NCBI RefSeq assembly: GCF_024713945.1
Contig: NC_134677.1
Coordinates: 6,141,001-6,205,000 of the forward strand
DNA: 64,000 bases
Origin: Dermatophagoides farinae
Lineage: Eukaryota; Arthropoda; Arachnida; Sarcoptiformes; Pyroglyphidae
Direction of reading: 5' to 3'
The notes under the pieces are model-generated. The model was not told the DNA's origin. It ran no database searches and saw only the letters and a program-made list of their open reading frames with translations. How positions within the stretch are numbered: position 1 is the stretch's first letter; each line of letters begins with the position of its first letter. This document shows, piece by piece, positions 37,048 through 51,064 of this stretch. Made by a program: the position numbers and the translations under genes.

Positions 37048-38655
37048 ATGGAATTATCTGGTGAAATCAGAAAAATTTGGGATTATATCGAACAAAATCA
37101 AGATAGATATGTTCAATATTTAGCCGATGCAGTCGCCATTCCAAGTGTATCATCACAAAAAGAAACTCGTCCGGAAACATTAAATGTTGTACAACATTTT
37201 AAACAGGTAGTTATAAATTTGAATGTTTGGTTACTTTTATTAACATTATGGTAGTTTAGTTGCTAGAATCCAAAGGTGTTAAATGTGAATTACATACTAT
37301 TGGTGATGAAACATTTCCTGATGGAACTCGACTACCATTGCCACCTGTTCTTTGTGGTTATATTGGCACTGATATTAAAAAGAAGACATTGTGTGTTTAT
37401 GGACATCTCGACGTACAACCAGCTCTTTTACAAGATGGTTGGAACACCGAACCATTCAAATTGGTTGAACGCGATGGCAAGCTATATGGCCGTGGTGCTT
37501 CTGACGATAAAGGTCCAGTGTTAGCTTGGATCAATATGATCGATGCATTTCAAACCTGTTCGGCCCCATTGCCTATAAATTTGAAAGTAATATTGTTTTT
37601 AACTGATATTGAACAATTTTTATCATTATCTTTATGATTAGTTTATTTTCGAAGCTATGGAAGAATCCGGCTCCGTAGGATTACATCAATTGATTAAATC
37701 GTTAAAAGATACCTTCTTGGAAAATGTCGATTATTTCTGCATAAGTGACAATTATTGGTTAGGACAATCTCGGCCTTGTTTAAGTTATGGACTTCGAGGA
37801 AATGCTTATTTCTATTTAGAGGTCGAATGTGCTAAAAAAGATCTTCATTCAGGGGTGTATGGTGGTGCTGTTCATGAGGCAATGACTGATTTAATCCATC
37901 TAATGTCAAAATTAACAGATGAAAAAGGTAATATTTTAATACCTGGTGTCTGGGATCATGTGGAACCGTTTACAACTGATGAACGTATTGAATTACAATC
38001 AATCGATTTTGATGAGGCTGCTTATCGTGATGAGATCGGTACAAGTAGATTACGTTTCAATGATAAAGTTAATATTCTTGCTCATCGTTGGCGATTTCCC
38101 TGTCTTTCTGTTCATGGAATCGAAGGCGCATTTTCCGATCCTGGTTCTAAAACCGTCATACCTCGTAAAGTAATTGGGAAATTTTCTATACGTTTAGTAC
38201 CAAATCAAGATCCAGATGATATTACAATCAAAGTTACTAATTATTTAAACGAAGAGTTTAAGAAACTTAACTCACCAAACAAAATGTCGGTGCACAGACA
38301 AAAATCCAGTCGACCTTGGATTGCTGATACGAATAGTAATAATTTTATAGCTGGTAAATTGGCCATCAAAAATGGTATGTGCCATCGAATTTCAAATTAA
38401 TATATAGATTAACACCTGTTTGTTATTGTATTCTATCCATTAGTTTATGGCATACAACCGGATATGACTCGTGAAGGTGGATCAATACCAGTCACATTGA
38501 CTTTACAAGAAGTTACGGAAAAAAGTGTTATTCTCTTACCAATTGGTAGTGCCGATGATGGTGCACATTCCCAAAATGAAAAAATCAATCGAAAAAATTA
38601 TATTTATGGCTCTAAAGTTTTTGCTGCATACATTTATTTTTTATCTTTACTTTAA
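37048..38655 (+). CDS. CNDP2: Cytosolic non-specific dipeptidase (M20 metallopeptidase)
   Basis: Four exons: 37048..37206, 37260..37586, 37642..38374 and 38444..38655; 476 residues (human CNDP2 475). All metal ligands of the di-metal site are present: [35 protein letters not shown] and DGAHSQNEK. The dimerisation-domain motif [20 protein letters not shown] is conserved. It hydrolyses Cys-Gly and other dipeptides in the cytosol, including in glutathione turnover. The C-terminus stops two or three residues short of the vertebrate protein. Start is the first ATG after a splice acceptor and matches the family N-terminus. Confidence 0.96.
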
Positions 38656-38785
38656 AATACCGATTTATTTTGTATAAATGCATCGAATATAACGATATGA
38701 AAATTTTTATTTTTTCCATACAAATCTCTGCCAATTCTTTTACAGTATATGATTTAGACATAAAGTTCTGAACAATTAAATTTTT

Positions 38786-41539
38786 CTATTCAGATTTATG
38801 CTCATTATTCTTGTTGTAATGATTTTCAATCAATTTAACAAAATCACCATATAAAGCCTGGTTTTGAATTCGATCCGAATATTTCTATTGTAGGATAGAT
38901 TAAAAAAAGGTTTGTTTAGTGAATAAATAAGAAATGTGAAAAAATTGAGTTTGCATTTCAAAGGAAAAAAGAAATTCAACGATTAAATTACCTCGTTAAA
39001 AATGATGGTCGGAACGAATGATATTTTCGGTTTTATTGCTTTAGTCTTACGACCTGCTTCCACCAATAATTGTTTGCCGCGGTTTCCTGAAGCACATTCA
39101 TCAACATATTTCCAATCAATATTGGTCCAATTGGCGCACTATAAATATGAAAAAAAGATGGATGTTTTTTTATCTCGTTTGTTCTGTTAAATATTAAACA
39201 TTGATATTTTTGTGACAAGCGAATCGTTATCATTTTTTATCATAGTCCTAACAAATAAGATTGATTATTCATTAACGCTTTTTTTTGCTGGCTCATTTTA
39301 ATCAATACAGGCCAATCGAACTTTCATAAGTAAACATTTTCGTCGAATTCAACTCGCCAATAACAACGATGATGATAAATGATGAAAAATATAAAAAACT
39401 TTTGGTTAACAAGCATTCAAATGATATTCGTGATTCTGCTTCTATTGTTGAAGTAGATTTACGTCCACCAAACAATGATGAAATATTAATCAAGAATTAT
39501 TATTCTGGTGTGAATGCTACCGACATGAACATTATGACTGGTCGATCATCGATCTTCCCAAAAGACCATGTCCCATTTGGTTTAGGTCTAGAGGTAAAAT
39601 ATTAAAACTCAAATGTCTATGATGATGATTCTTATTGAACAAATGTTGATTATACTAGGGATTGGGTACAATCGAAGCTATTGGTAAAAACATTGATCCA
39701 AAGCAATTTGCTATCGGAAAATCTGGATTAGTATTTGCGATGCCACCCAAAACTTATGCTGAATATATTGTGAGTATCATGATGTTCTGATTTGATTTTT
39801 TGATGAAACAATTTTTTTTTCATAGTACATAAAGCCTGAAGAATTTTTTCCGGTTGCCGAGATGAAACCAGAATACGTTGCATTACTGGATTGTGGTCTA
39901 ACAGCTGCAATCGGACTAGACAAAGCTGGAAACATAAAAGAAGGAGAAACGGTATTGATGACCGCGGCAGCCGGTGGTTGTGGTCATATTGGTGTCCAAT
40001 GGGCCAAAATGAAAGGCTGTAAAGTGATTGGATTATGTTCGACAGCTGAAAAGCAATCATTTCTAGAATCGATTGGATGCGATTATATAATCAATTACAA
40101 ACAAGAAAATCTGGATGAAGTGTTGAAAGAAAAATTTCCCGTAAGAGTTATTAAATTATAAATTCATTAATATGATTCATCATTCATTCATTTTTTCTTA
40201 TTATTTCAAGAATGGAATTGACGTAATCTGGGAGACTTATGGAGGTTCAACATTCGAAATATTATTCAAACATTTAGCCGTTGGCGGAAGAATTGTTATT
40301 GTAGGAGCTATCACTGGATACAAAACAATAGGATTTCCGGATATTTCTATTCAAAATCTTCCAATAAAGGTGAAAGAACTGAATTTTTTTCCATTATTAT
40401 TATTATGTTTGTAATTATTATTATTCAGTTATTGAACAAATCAGCATCGATAACTGGATTTCGTTTTCGACACTATCAACGTTTCTTTCAAAAATATCTT
40501 GACGAATTGATTGAATTGTTTCGAACACAAAAGTTGATTATACGAATCGATATGAATGATTTTATCGGCGTTCAATCATCAATAAATGCTATCGAGGTAT
40601 GTTTTTGTTTCTATTATTTTTCGTTTCACAAGAAATTTGTACGATTTTAATTATTTTTTCTTGTTATTATATATAGCATCTTCAAGCGGGAAAAAATGTC
40701 GGCAAAGTAATTGTTCAAATAAATCAACAGCAACAACAATAGCCGAACATCAATACTACTTTTATGGCCGGACGATTTTCAATGTATTGATTTTGGAACA
40801 CTCTTTTTTATTGTTATTTTTACAATATAAGGTGAAAGATATCAAATGAATAAAAAAAAACCTATATACCCGATATGATTGTGCCTTCAAATTCAATTGT
40901 CAATCATATTTGCTATTCTGCTACTTTTTTGTATTACATTAGTTTTCGATTCAATAACACAAAAAACGTTTTCAAGTTATCTTTAATAAATAAATTTTCG
41001 AAAATTCACTTACCTTTTGTGAAACGACATTTATATCTGGTCGTCTTAATCCATACAATTCTTTTTCCATACATTTAATGAATGGAAATGAAATATCATG
41101 GCTATTTTGGTCAAGAACACAGCAATGTATCATATTGCCACGACATTCTTTTGGTCCATGTTGACAATAAAACTCGTAAGAATTACCTGATTCAAAAAAC
41201 TGGTAGCCAATTTGGAAAAAATAAGATTTAAAAGGTGTATAAAAAATATTCACAAAAAAAATTCACCTGCGCTTTGCCAAATGGATACATATGGAGATCA
41301 ACTTTTTCTTTAATTCGATCATAATTTGTTACCAATTGATGCAATAGGAATTGAATAGAATCTGGACAAAGTGTTTCATAGTAGACATCAATTTTAACTT
41401 TGGATTTAATGCTATTATTGCCACTATGATTATTGTTAATAATTTGTTCATGTTGTTCGATTGCTGTTGTCCATGACCAACAGATGAACAGTGTTATCAT
41501 TGAAAATGTTGAATACAAAAACACTTGATTATTTAACAT
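38786..41539 (-). CDS. GILT: GILT-like thiol reductase, host of a nested gene
   Basis: Four exons: 41539..41267, 41199..41014, 39138..38992 and 38884..38786; 234 residues. It has a signal peptide (FSMITLFICWSWTTA) and the GILT fold. The active-site loop is VYYETLCPDS, i.e. CxxS rather than CxxC. The GILT signature C-Q-H-G-x2-E-C-x2-N-x4-C is intact (CQHGPKECRGNMIHCC). The C-terminal part CANWTNIDWKYVDEC with ISFVPTIIFN completes the family. GILT reduces protein disulfides in lysosomes; CxxS forms are known among invertebrate GILT-like proteins and may act as isomerases. Exon 3 and 4 are separated from exon 2 by a 1,875-nt intron that holds the whole PTGR3 coding region on the opposite strand. 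Confidence 0.9.
39369..40742 (+). CDS. PTGR3: Prostaglandin reductase 3 / ZADH2-type MDR reductase, nested in the GILT intron
   Basis: Six exons: 39369..39593, 39659..39769, 39826..40140, 40211..40369, 40429..40596 and 40677..40742; 347 residues. It is a medium-chain dehydrogenase/reductase of the quinone-oxidoreductase branch, without catalytic zinc ligands. The N-terminal domain includes YYSGVNATDMNIMTGR and the NADP-binding loop AAGGCGHIGVQWAK. CSTAEKQSFLESIGCDYIIN and the GKVIVQI end match vertebrate ZADH2/PTGR3 (CSSDEKSAFLKSLGCD). The vertebrate enzyme reduces 15-keto-prostaglandins with NADPH; the substrate in mites is unknown. No mitochondrial/peroxisomal leader is obvious. The whole coding region lies inside GILT intron 2, transcribed the other way. 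Confidence 0.92.
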
Positions 41540-42945
41540 TTTGGTTTTGTTATTTCAATTCTGTTATTGGTTTGAAAACAAAAACTAAACTTAATTATTG
41601 AAATTTTTTACTTGAAGTATTTATATGCTCTTCAGCTATTGGTAAAGCAAACAAAACGGTGGCGTTGAACTGCATGATAAGAAAACAAACTTGCCTTAAT
41701 GCTGATGATGATTAGATTCGCCGTTAATAAACTAGTGGTATCGTTCATCAAGTAATAAAGTTGAATCATCAATCTAGTTAGTTAGTTAGTAATAATTTTT
41801 TCTTCCTTTTTCAGATAATTTAAAAGCGATGGATAAATTAATTTGATTTTATCAAATTTTATCATAAATGGACAACGGTGATTATTTATTTATTTATTTT
41901 TTTTTATTTACAAATGTCACAATAAATCACTCATCAGGTATAACAAAAAAAAGGACATTTATTCGATGGAAAAGTTTACAATTTACATTCCATGTTGAAT
42001 TGAATGTATGATGATAACAGAAAAGTTGAAACAATTTTTATTTCGTAAAATATCAATGTTTTACAATTTGGTTTTGATCACACACATACACAAAGCAAGA
42101 TTTGTTTAAATGTTGTTTTTCACACAAAATATGACATTAATCCAAATTAAAATCATTATAACAGCCAAGTTTAGAACAAACAAAAAAAAAACAAGGAAGA
42201 AAGTTGTTATTCTGATTTTGATACCAGAGCAAAAAAAAAATTCAGGCTTGGATCACTGATGAATTAAATTCAAAGTACAGATTTTCCTTGTTTGATAAAT
42301 TCACTTTTCAATGAAAATGCTTTCTGACTATTGATGTCCATTCAGTCGATAATATGAATGCCATTGCAATAAACAATTGGTCATGTTATTTTCTTCGTTT
42401 GTATATCTCATCAATAAGCCATTGTTTTTTTTTATTGTCAATGTATTATATTGCTCATCTTGATCATCAAGGACTGATTTTTTTCTTGCCTGGTTTTACC
42501 TATACCATTATTTTGCAAAATGAATAAGAGACACGAAATAAATTACCTTGATTTTTTTTTATATTCGTTATTTTTTCTCATTCATTCATGCAATGATTAT
42601 ATGAATGGACAAATCAACTACCACAACTAATTATCGAATAATGATGATGATATTGACGTTATAATTTAATATATATCTAATTTTAATTTCAACAATGAAG
42701 CGTAAATATAAGATGAGCTAAAGTACAAAATGATGATCTTTGATTTTACATAGCATAATTTTTGATTGTCTCAATCATTATTATATAATGATGATCAACA
42801 TTGTTCGAGAACAAATTCGATTTCCGTTAATGATTCATGTCGTTATATATAGTTTTTATTAGTTAATATACAATAATATATTTCAAAACTTTTCTTTCTT
42901 TTCAGCACATCTTTATACATTGCTATTTCAATATAAATTTGATAA
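41540..42945. other. GILT upstream region and start of the gene-poor tract
   Basis: The GILT promoter should lie in the first few hundred bases (a tract of GTTAG repeats near 41,780). Beyond that the sequence is AT-rich with homopolymer runs. No coding signal supported. Confidence 0.35.
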
Positions 42946-43058
42946 TTGGTCTTTTTTTGTAATCTTACGACAAGCCCAAAAGCTATCATCATTGATGGTA
43001 GTGATTATTGTGAAAGACAAAAACAAAGCTTGAATGTCATTGTTATTGTGATTTGTCG

Positions 43059-43080
43059 TCATCATCATCATCATCATCAT
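43059..43080. repeat. ATC/CAT trinucleotide microsatellite
   Basis: Seven uninterrupted ATC units. A related ATG array is at 43,546-43,568. Confidence 0.9.
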
Positions 43081-44658
43081 TTCGTTTGTTCGATTCATTT
43101 TGTCAGCTCCAGAAGAGTATCATGCCTTGAAGCATTAGATAAAATAGGTTTTTTTTCCAATTTCTTACAGTGGAATCAAAGAAATTGTTTGAACACATAA
43201 ACAATCGATGACGATTTAATTTCTATGTATATAATGTGTGTATGTTTGCGGGAATATGAAAACAAAACAAAAAAAAAATAAGAAACATCGACAAACAAAA
43301 AAAATTGTCTTGACACCAGAGGATCTTTCAAACCGTTACAATTGTGAATTTGAAAGATTGTCGATCATCGTTATTTTTTTTTGTTTTTGTTTTTGTTTGA
43401 AAACAGGCGACAAACAGACCGTATCCAATTATTGTGCTGTATAATAACTAACGTAGGCAACAATAGTGGTGATGAAAAAAAAGGTAAATCTGAAGACAGT
43501 GATAATTATTGGACGATAATAATTTTTCCTAGTTTGGAAATGCCAATGATGATGATGATGATGATGATATACGATTCGAATTCATTTTTTTCATGCAGTT
43601 TGTTTTTAATCATCAAATAGGTCTTTGAACTGATTTTTCACAACGTAATACATTCTTATGATAAAATGAAAAGGGCGATACAATTTTAGCACCGAATTAT
43701 TGCCATTTGAAAAAAAAAAATTTTCAATGTCAATGGACGTGTGTCTTCATGGTACATCATTCTTTTTTTTTAATGTTCATTTCAAACCAAAACAAAAACA
43801 AAATGAAAATCAAATATAATTAAGGTTAAGTTCAATTTATTCGAAAGATTATGGTCAAAATCTTTATAAAAAAAAAGAATTTGATGTCATTTATTATCTT
43901 GTAACAGCTAGTGAATTGCCAAATTTTATCCAATTAGCAAAGCGAAAAAACAATAGGTAATTTGATTCTTCACAATTCTATCCATTCAAATCAAATCGAC
44001 TGATTGCTTAATCATTTTTCCTTGAAATGTATTACAATCTACGAGCAAAAAAGAAACAACAATTGAAAAATCATATATAATGATGATGATCATGTAAAGA
44101 TGATGTAAATGAACAGAAAAAAAATTCTTATCAAAAGTTAAAATCAAAATCCATCTCATCAACAAAATGAAAGGAAAAAAAATTGAAATATAAATCCAAA
44201 TCTATAGTTCATGGCCCATTTACAACTGAACTCTATACGTAGGAGTATGAAAAAAAAATACTGATGAACATAAATCTTGAATTTTTTTTTTTTCCATTAT
44301 CATCTATTTCAATGACAAAAATGTTTTTTCCATTAATTAATATCTGGTATATATAAATGATCGGTTCCTGTATATTCCTGTACACACACTACAATAAGTA
44401 ATTTTTAAATGGAAAATTTTTTTTTTTATTAGAAAAAAAAGAAGAAAAATTCATCATAACTTATAATGAAAACTACATTTACATTTCAACAGGAAAGAGA
44501 TAGAGTGATAGATAGATATATTGCAATCGTTCTATGGTTTACACTTATAACCATGTTTTCCGGACAAACATATGATGACCATTGGCCATTATGATGAAAA
44601 CATTTAGATAAATGACATTGAAAAAAATTTGAAATTATATACACCATTTATTATAAAC

Positions 44659-44680
44659 GTTGTGTGTGTGTGTGTCTGTG
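44659..44680. repeat. TG dinucleotide microsatellite
   Basis: TG array with one TC interruption. Similar TG/CA arrays occur at 47,380-47,401, 50,285-50,310, 50,531-50,554, 52,834-52,860, 53,220-53,237 and 58,283-58,300. Confidence 0.9.
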
Positions 44681-46916
44681 AATAATGATGAACAAAAAAA
44701 ACAGACATCTGGACACCTATTTTTTCAAATTGCTTCGTTACAATTTTGTGTTTAATAATAAACAAAAAATAGTAACAATCTGCCAAGAAGACACTACAAT
44801 TTTGTTTCCTAAATTTTCTTTTTTCTATTTTGTCTGTCTTAATATGAATATAAAATATGTAAAAAAAGTTTTTCTCTTTTGATGACAGACATAAAAATTA
44901 CACTTGTCTATCCTGTTTTGTTTACGGACAATCTTCAATTGTTTGTCATGTATATTTACTGAATAAAATTGAATGAATCTTATAAATCAAAATATGATGA
45001 TGTTGATAATTCATCAACAAAAAAAAATTTTAATTTTTTTTTCATTTTTCAATCATCTACTATCTACTATATAGTATGACAAATATACGTCATGATAAAA
45101 ATGATTGAATGAATAAAAGAAACAATTGAAAATTTTAAATTTAAAGATCATTATCATTCGGACACGCCAACATGTATTCATTTCAATCATCATCATCCTC
45201 ATCATTCGTGTGGTGATCATAATATAGACAATTTGATATTTAAAGAAAATTTTTAAAAACAAAAATGTAAATGAAAATTACTTTCAACAAAATGATCTTT
45301 TTTTTGAATGATCATTGAATATTTGCATATCGGGCAAGATGATCTGAAACATCAAAAAAAAAAAAATCTAGACCATCATTGACATTCAAATATGTCTTCC
45401 AGAAATAGTTATTTATAACAATAGAAAATTATCCTTTTTTTTCTAAAAAAACTTTTTTTATGATGCTAAACACGTCTAAATAGTATTTGACATTGATATA
45501 TAGTAAGACAAATTCCAGATATCTATAGACTGACTTTTGACAGAAAGATATCTGCAACACGACAACCATTAGAAACTGAAGCATTTCTTGCCCAAACGGG
45601 TCGAATCGATAATTTCCTTTTTTTCCATGTTGTAATGATTTGAATTGTCCAATTATAATACGGTGAAACAATAAAAATCATGTTCCAAAATTTGTTATAT
45701 TGTTCGATATAATAAACATATGCATGTTGGAAGATATTGATAATGGCGGTTCTAAATTTCTCTGGTTAACACTTTAACATAATCGTGTGAGAAAATTGCA
45801 TTTTTTTTTAATTCACATTTATTATTAATTTTTTCATCTTCTCGACAATGGGTGTGTGTTTTTTTTTTTTTTTTGTTATGTTTCATATAAAATGTAGAAA
45901 AAAAACGTTTCCGGTATTCATCTGGAACACGATGTATCTTTTTCGTGTGTTTTCACACACATGTACAAAACATTTATGCATAAATATGAATTTTTTTCCC
46001 ATTATGAACAATGTAATGAAATTTTCATGAAAACAATATTTAAAAAAAAATGTCCGAAATCAAGTGAAAAACCATTTTTACCTTCATAATTATTGCATGA
46101 TGTGAATTATCATTACCATTATTATTTTTGCGGCATAATATTATTATTATTATTAAGGAACCAGCTCGACATGACATAATTATATTTTTTGATAAAGATT
46201 TCGTTTTTTTTTGACTTAACAATAGTTTTGTGGGTGAAATATTTTTTCACCTTTTTTTGGAACACCTACGTTGTTTTTTTTTTGATCAGCCATTTGTCGT
46301 GTCAAGCATTTGTCCAAAGGTTCTAACACATATTTATATGATATAAACAAATTGTAGAATAAACAATGATAATATCTCATCTTTCCAAAAAAAAACATGA
46401 CAGGAATGAAATTAAAAAGTAATTTTTTTTTTTGGAATGTAAACAACATATTTATCATATTGGGTAATGATTGCTGAATTGACCACTTTTTTCAACCTTA
46501 TTTCCTGATCGGTTTGTCTCGTGTATGACTCAGGATTACTAATAAATTTTTTTTTCGAATATATTTGTTGATGGCAATTTTTGGAATAATAATTAATTAC
46601 CATTACAGATTATAATGTTGGCTGGGGGGCGGAGGAAAAAAACCTTCCTGATGATCATGAACACAAAGTTTGGCCGGATCAACTTACAATTGAATGGAAA
46701 TGTGTACGTTATTTTTGTGAAATAGATTAATAAAGATGAAGAAGATAAAATAAACAAAAAACAAAAAAAAAATCATTCCATCATTGTCAAATTAATGTTT
46801 ATGGTAGATTTGATCTTGTATATTAACGAAAAAGATTTCATGTTTTCAAATATGTGGTAACGAAAATACTTTAATTGAAAACAGAAAAAAAACAGTAGAA
46901 AATATAACATTTTTTC

Positions 46917-46937
46917 CATCATCATCATCATCATCAT
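46917..46937. repeat. ATC trinucleotide microsatellite
   Basis: Seven ATC units. Similar ATG/CAT arrays at 47,822-47,841 and 48,640-48,667. Confidence 0.9.
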
Positions 46938-48960
46938 GACCACCAACGTCCATTATCTACTGTAAATTCATCATCATCGTCATTATCTAGAACTCGTATT
47001 CAATGATGTCGTCATTATCATCGTCATCAGAAAAATAGATCTTAGAAGATGAGGACGACATAAAAAAAAATTTTTCCCAATATGAATGGAACATTGTAAA
47101 AAAAACTGCGCCGGCTCTCTTTATTGACATGCGATCAGTTTTCGAACATTTTTTTTTTGTTCCAAACGTGTGATCGATTATTAACGTATGTGTTTTGAAA
47201 CAGTACGCAAAAAAAACTCAAGCAACTATCATCAATTACAATGGAAACTATTTTTCTTGTTTGAAAGTGAAAAAAATTCTTAATAATTATCATCCATTTG
47301 ATCAGATTTTTAGCCATGGTTTAAATTTAAATTGAAACTTGTTTTATTTGAATATTCACTATTTAATGATCAGCCTCCTGTGTGTATGTGTGTGTGTGTG
47401 GTATGTTAAATTTGGAAAATTTCGAAATATAAGCAACGGAAATCGAAACTTGAAAGTTGAAACATTTATGCATGATTTCTGATTGATTGGTTGCATCAAT
47501 AAAAAAAAAGACATTGATTTCGTCGCTTTCAAATTTGTTTCATGAATTCAAATAAATGATTGATATAGTAACTATTAATGTTAATCGATGAGATACGTTA
47601 ATGGTTGTTGAAATTGAAAGAAAATCCCGACTACGAATGTGTAGTGGTCTGACAACCACGACCAATGACCAAGACAATCTGACGGGCTGGTTATGTTTAG
47701 TAAAAATAATAATAATGGCCATATTTATGAAAAAAAGGATTTGCCTATTTTTTAAAATTCAACCAATCCATAAATATGAACGGTTTTCAATTCATCCATT
47801 ATTATTTATTATGAATGCTTTATGATGATGATGATGATGATATTGATGATAATAATTATTTTTATTATCATTTTGCGCATCAAATATAAAATCCTAACCA
47901 ATTGATTGAAATGAATTGATCAAGTAGGCAAAGGTAAAAAAAACATAAATTTAATGCGCTTGAAATAAAAATTGAAAGTACACTTTCATTTATGTCTTGC
48001 ATCAAAACTATGAATAGGGATGTGAATATGTAAATCATCATATTCATCATTATTTATTTCGTCGATGTTATTATTCAAACAAGATATAGAATGATTTAAA
48101 TGATGATCATAAAGTGAAAGCAAATTATACATAAAAAAAGGCTTGACCCAAACAAACAAACAAAAAAATTGGGCTTGATAATCTTCTACATTGTGCTGGT
48201 TACATTGAAAAATGTGAATTACTAAGTCAAAAAATTATTAGGTTCTTTGTACTTATCATTTTATGGCTACAATACAATAACAAATGAGATTAATTGAATT
48301 TTTTTTGATGCAAAATGTGTAAAAAAAACATTTCCAACCAAACAAACATCCCGATTCATATTCTGGAAAATAATCGGTCCAAAAATCTTTTACAAAAAAG
48401 TTTTTCTCTTTTGTAAAGACCACATTTTGTTGTTGTATCTGTGTTGTGACTTGTCTTTTTCATTTTTTTTTACTTTATTGTTCGTTGACAATATTTATTC
48501 TTTTTGAACAATAGTAAAAAATATATGAAATATATCTTTAGACTTGTCGATGTTTTGAAAAAGTTATTTAGCTCATTTTTCATCCATTCATTATTAATAT
48601 TATAAAAACCATACAGGTATTACACGACAGCTAAACAACGTCATCATCATCATCATCATCATCATCAGTTATTATTTTTTTTTCTCATTGAGAATCGCGA
48701 TACCATCTGAAACCATGTTCAAAATAAAATGTTATGGTTAGTAACATAATGAGCTCAATAGCTTAGTAAGAAAAAGTATAAAAAAAGTTTCAACATTCTT
48801 ATATACATCCATATAATTCTTTCTTTTTTTTCTTTGCCGCTGAATTTTGACAGCATGATCAGAAAAATAAAAAACAGTCATTTTTGCTGTACCAAAAACC
48901 AATGAACAACCAACAAGCTGATGTAATGATAAGATCCATGATTCACAGAATTTGTTCCAA

Positions 48961-48984
48961 AATAATAATAATAATAATAATAAT
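48961..48984. repeat. AAT trinucleotide microsatellite
   Basis: Eight AAT units; a shorter one lies at 52,037-52,056. Confidence 0.85.
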
Positions 48985-51040
48985 GTACGACCTGGCCACA
49001 CTCGTCATCGTAATATTTTCAATTTTTGATCCATAATAATTTTCAATTTTCGGTAATCAAATTTATTTTTATTTTTATTCCAATGTCTGTGTGGGTGAAC
49101 ATCATTACAGTATATGTTTGCAGTGATGCAACAGACCTTTTTGAAAGTTCCCAAATTTCATAATTATCATTTCATTTCATTCATTCATTCATCATACAAG
49201 AATTTTTTTCCTGGCGATTCTATTTTGAAAAATATTGAGAAAATTCTGACTTTATGATCTTTTTTTTCCTTTCCGGAACGAAATCCCTCTCTCTTTTTCT
49301 CTCCACAATTACATCATATACCAATCTTTTTTTTTCATTCATTCAAGTTTGACATATGATGTGAATAAGTAAGAAATAGAAAAAGAGAAAGAAAAAAAAA
49401 GCTAAATTTTTCTCTTTCTTGCTGTTTGGATATGATGATAGCATTTCATTTCATTTCATTCATTTATTCACAGTAGCCAAACACCATTTCTCCTCTTTCA
49501 TTTCGTTTCTTTGGTGTGTTTCATGTGTGTAAAATGGTTTTGATCTACAAATATGAAACAACAGTAGTTGAAACCGTTGAAAACATCATTTTTTTTTTGA
49601 TATAAAAAAAACAACAACAATATACAGACGATGATATCGTCTCTTCATCATCATGTTCTTATGGTATTAATATTTGTTCCAAACATTACAAAATACGAAT
49701 GAAGAAAAAATAACGGATCACGCATGTGTTCACCTTATTTTTTTTCCTCTATTCTAATGCCGTTTTTTCCCGTGTTCATTCAATTCGTCGGTCTTTTTTG
49801 TCTCATATGTGTGTTTGTGTGTGTTCCAACATCAGACGCCGTTGTTTGTTGTTCATTGATCTTCTTGTGCATGATAATGGATCTTATTGGTTTGAATTTT
49901 TTTTTCTATTGTAAAGAATGTCCAAGAACTTTCCTTCCAGTGAATTAAATGTTATTCATCGTTTAAATCTTTAGAGCCATTATTATCAGTTTTCTTGACT
50001 ATTCAAAAAAAAAATTTGTTGTTCACTTTCCTCAAAAAAAATATATTTCGTGACATTAGTGGTCTAAATATTACAATTGACAATCTTACTAGGAAGAAAA
50101 AAAACCGCCATTATATTAGATATGAAAATTAGAAATTCTTCAAATATTGAAATGCACTTGCGTCAAATTTGTAAATTATTATTATGTTCAAAATATACAA
50201 CTGAATGAATGAATGAATGAATTTTGTATGCCGAATGCATTGTTGTTTTGTGGTTTTGTATTTGGCCCACACACATACTGGCATACACACACAGACACAC
50301 ACACACACATTGCATACTGAAAAAGATCTACTTCCGAATCCATTCACTAATATATTTCATCGTGAAAGCAGCTAATTCATCACATCACCATTACTATTCG
50401 AATCAACAATAACATCAAAATTATAATGAAGTTCATGATAATAAATTAACCTAATTTTCAGCAACATTATCATTCATCCGACATTCAATTTGTCATTGAA
50501 CATTTTTCATGCTGATGAATTATCAATTATTTGTGTGTGTGTGTGTGTATGTGTTCATCAGATCTGATCATCTACAACTTCCCTGGTGTTCTAAAATCAT
50601 TTTAAGAAATTTTAGTTACCAATTTTTGCCTGTTTTTTTTACCATTTAAATTTTTTCGTTACAACCAGAAAAAATCCATTGTTGAAACATTACGATCATT
50701 AACTAAAGCCATTGTTCGATGAATGGATATATTCGTATTCATTGATTGTTTATCAGTAATGTGAACCATCTTCAGTGCAACAGTTTTTCATTTTGCTTTG
50801 TCTTCATGTGTATGTAGGTTTATGTCTGAATTCTTTCGAATGAAAAATTTTCTGTGAAAATTAGATCTGTATTTGTATTTGGTTTACATTTTAAGTTTGA
50901 TGACTTCTTCATTTTATTTATTTTTTTTTTTCGTTGAAAAAAATGGTCACGGATCACAGATTTTTCGAATTCACATCATTGAATTTTCAAGATCAAATCA
51001 ATTCGATTAAATGGTGATTTTAAATGGAGAATTGACTATA

Positions 51041-51064
51041 TGAATGAATGAATGAATGAATGAA
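51041..51064. repeat. TGAA tetranucleotide microsatellite
   Basis: Six TGAA units. The same unit on the other strand (TTCA) recurs at 58,689-58,708 and, less regularly, at the right end of the window. Confidence 0.85.

Noticed and set aside
43059-43080. CRISPR-like repeat structure in the microsatellite zone
   Set aside because: Simple trinucleotide arrays without spacers in a eukaryotic sequence.
46436-46450. GGAATGTAAA, similar to the miR-1 seed region
   Set aside because: Matches only the first ten bases and no hairpin arm complements it.
47590-47700. GC-richer patch with open frames on both strands and a small hairpin, considered as tRNA or exon
   Set aside because: No cloverleaf or T-loop sequence, no splice support, no recognisable protein.
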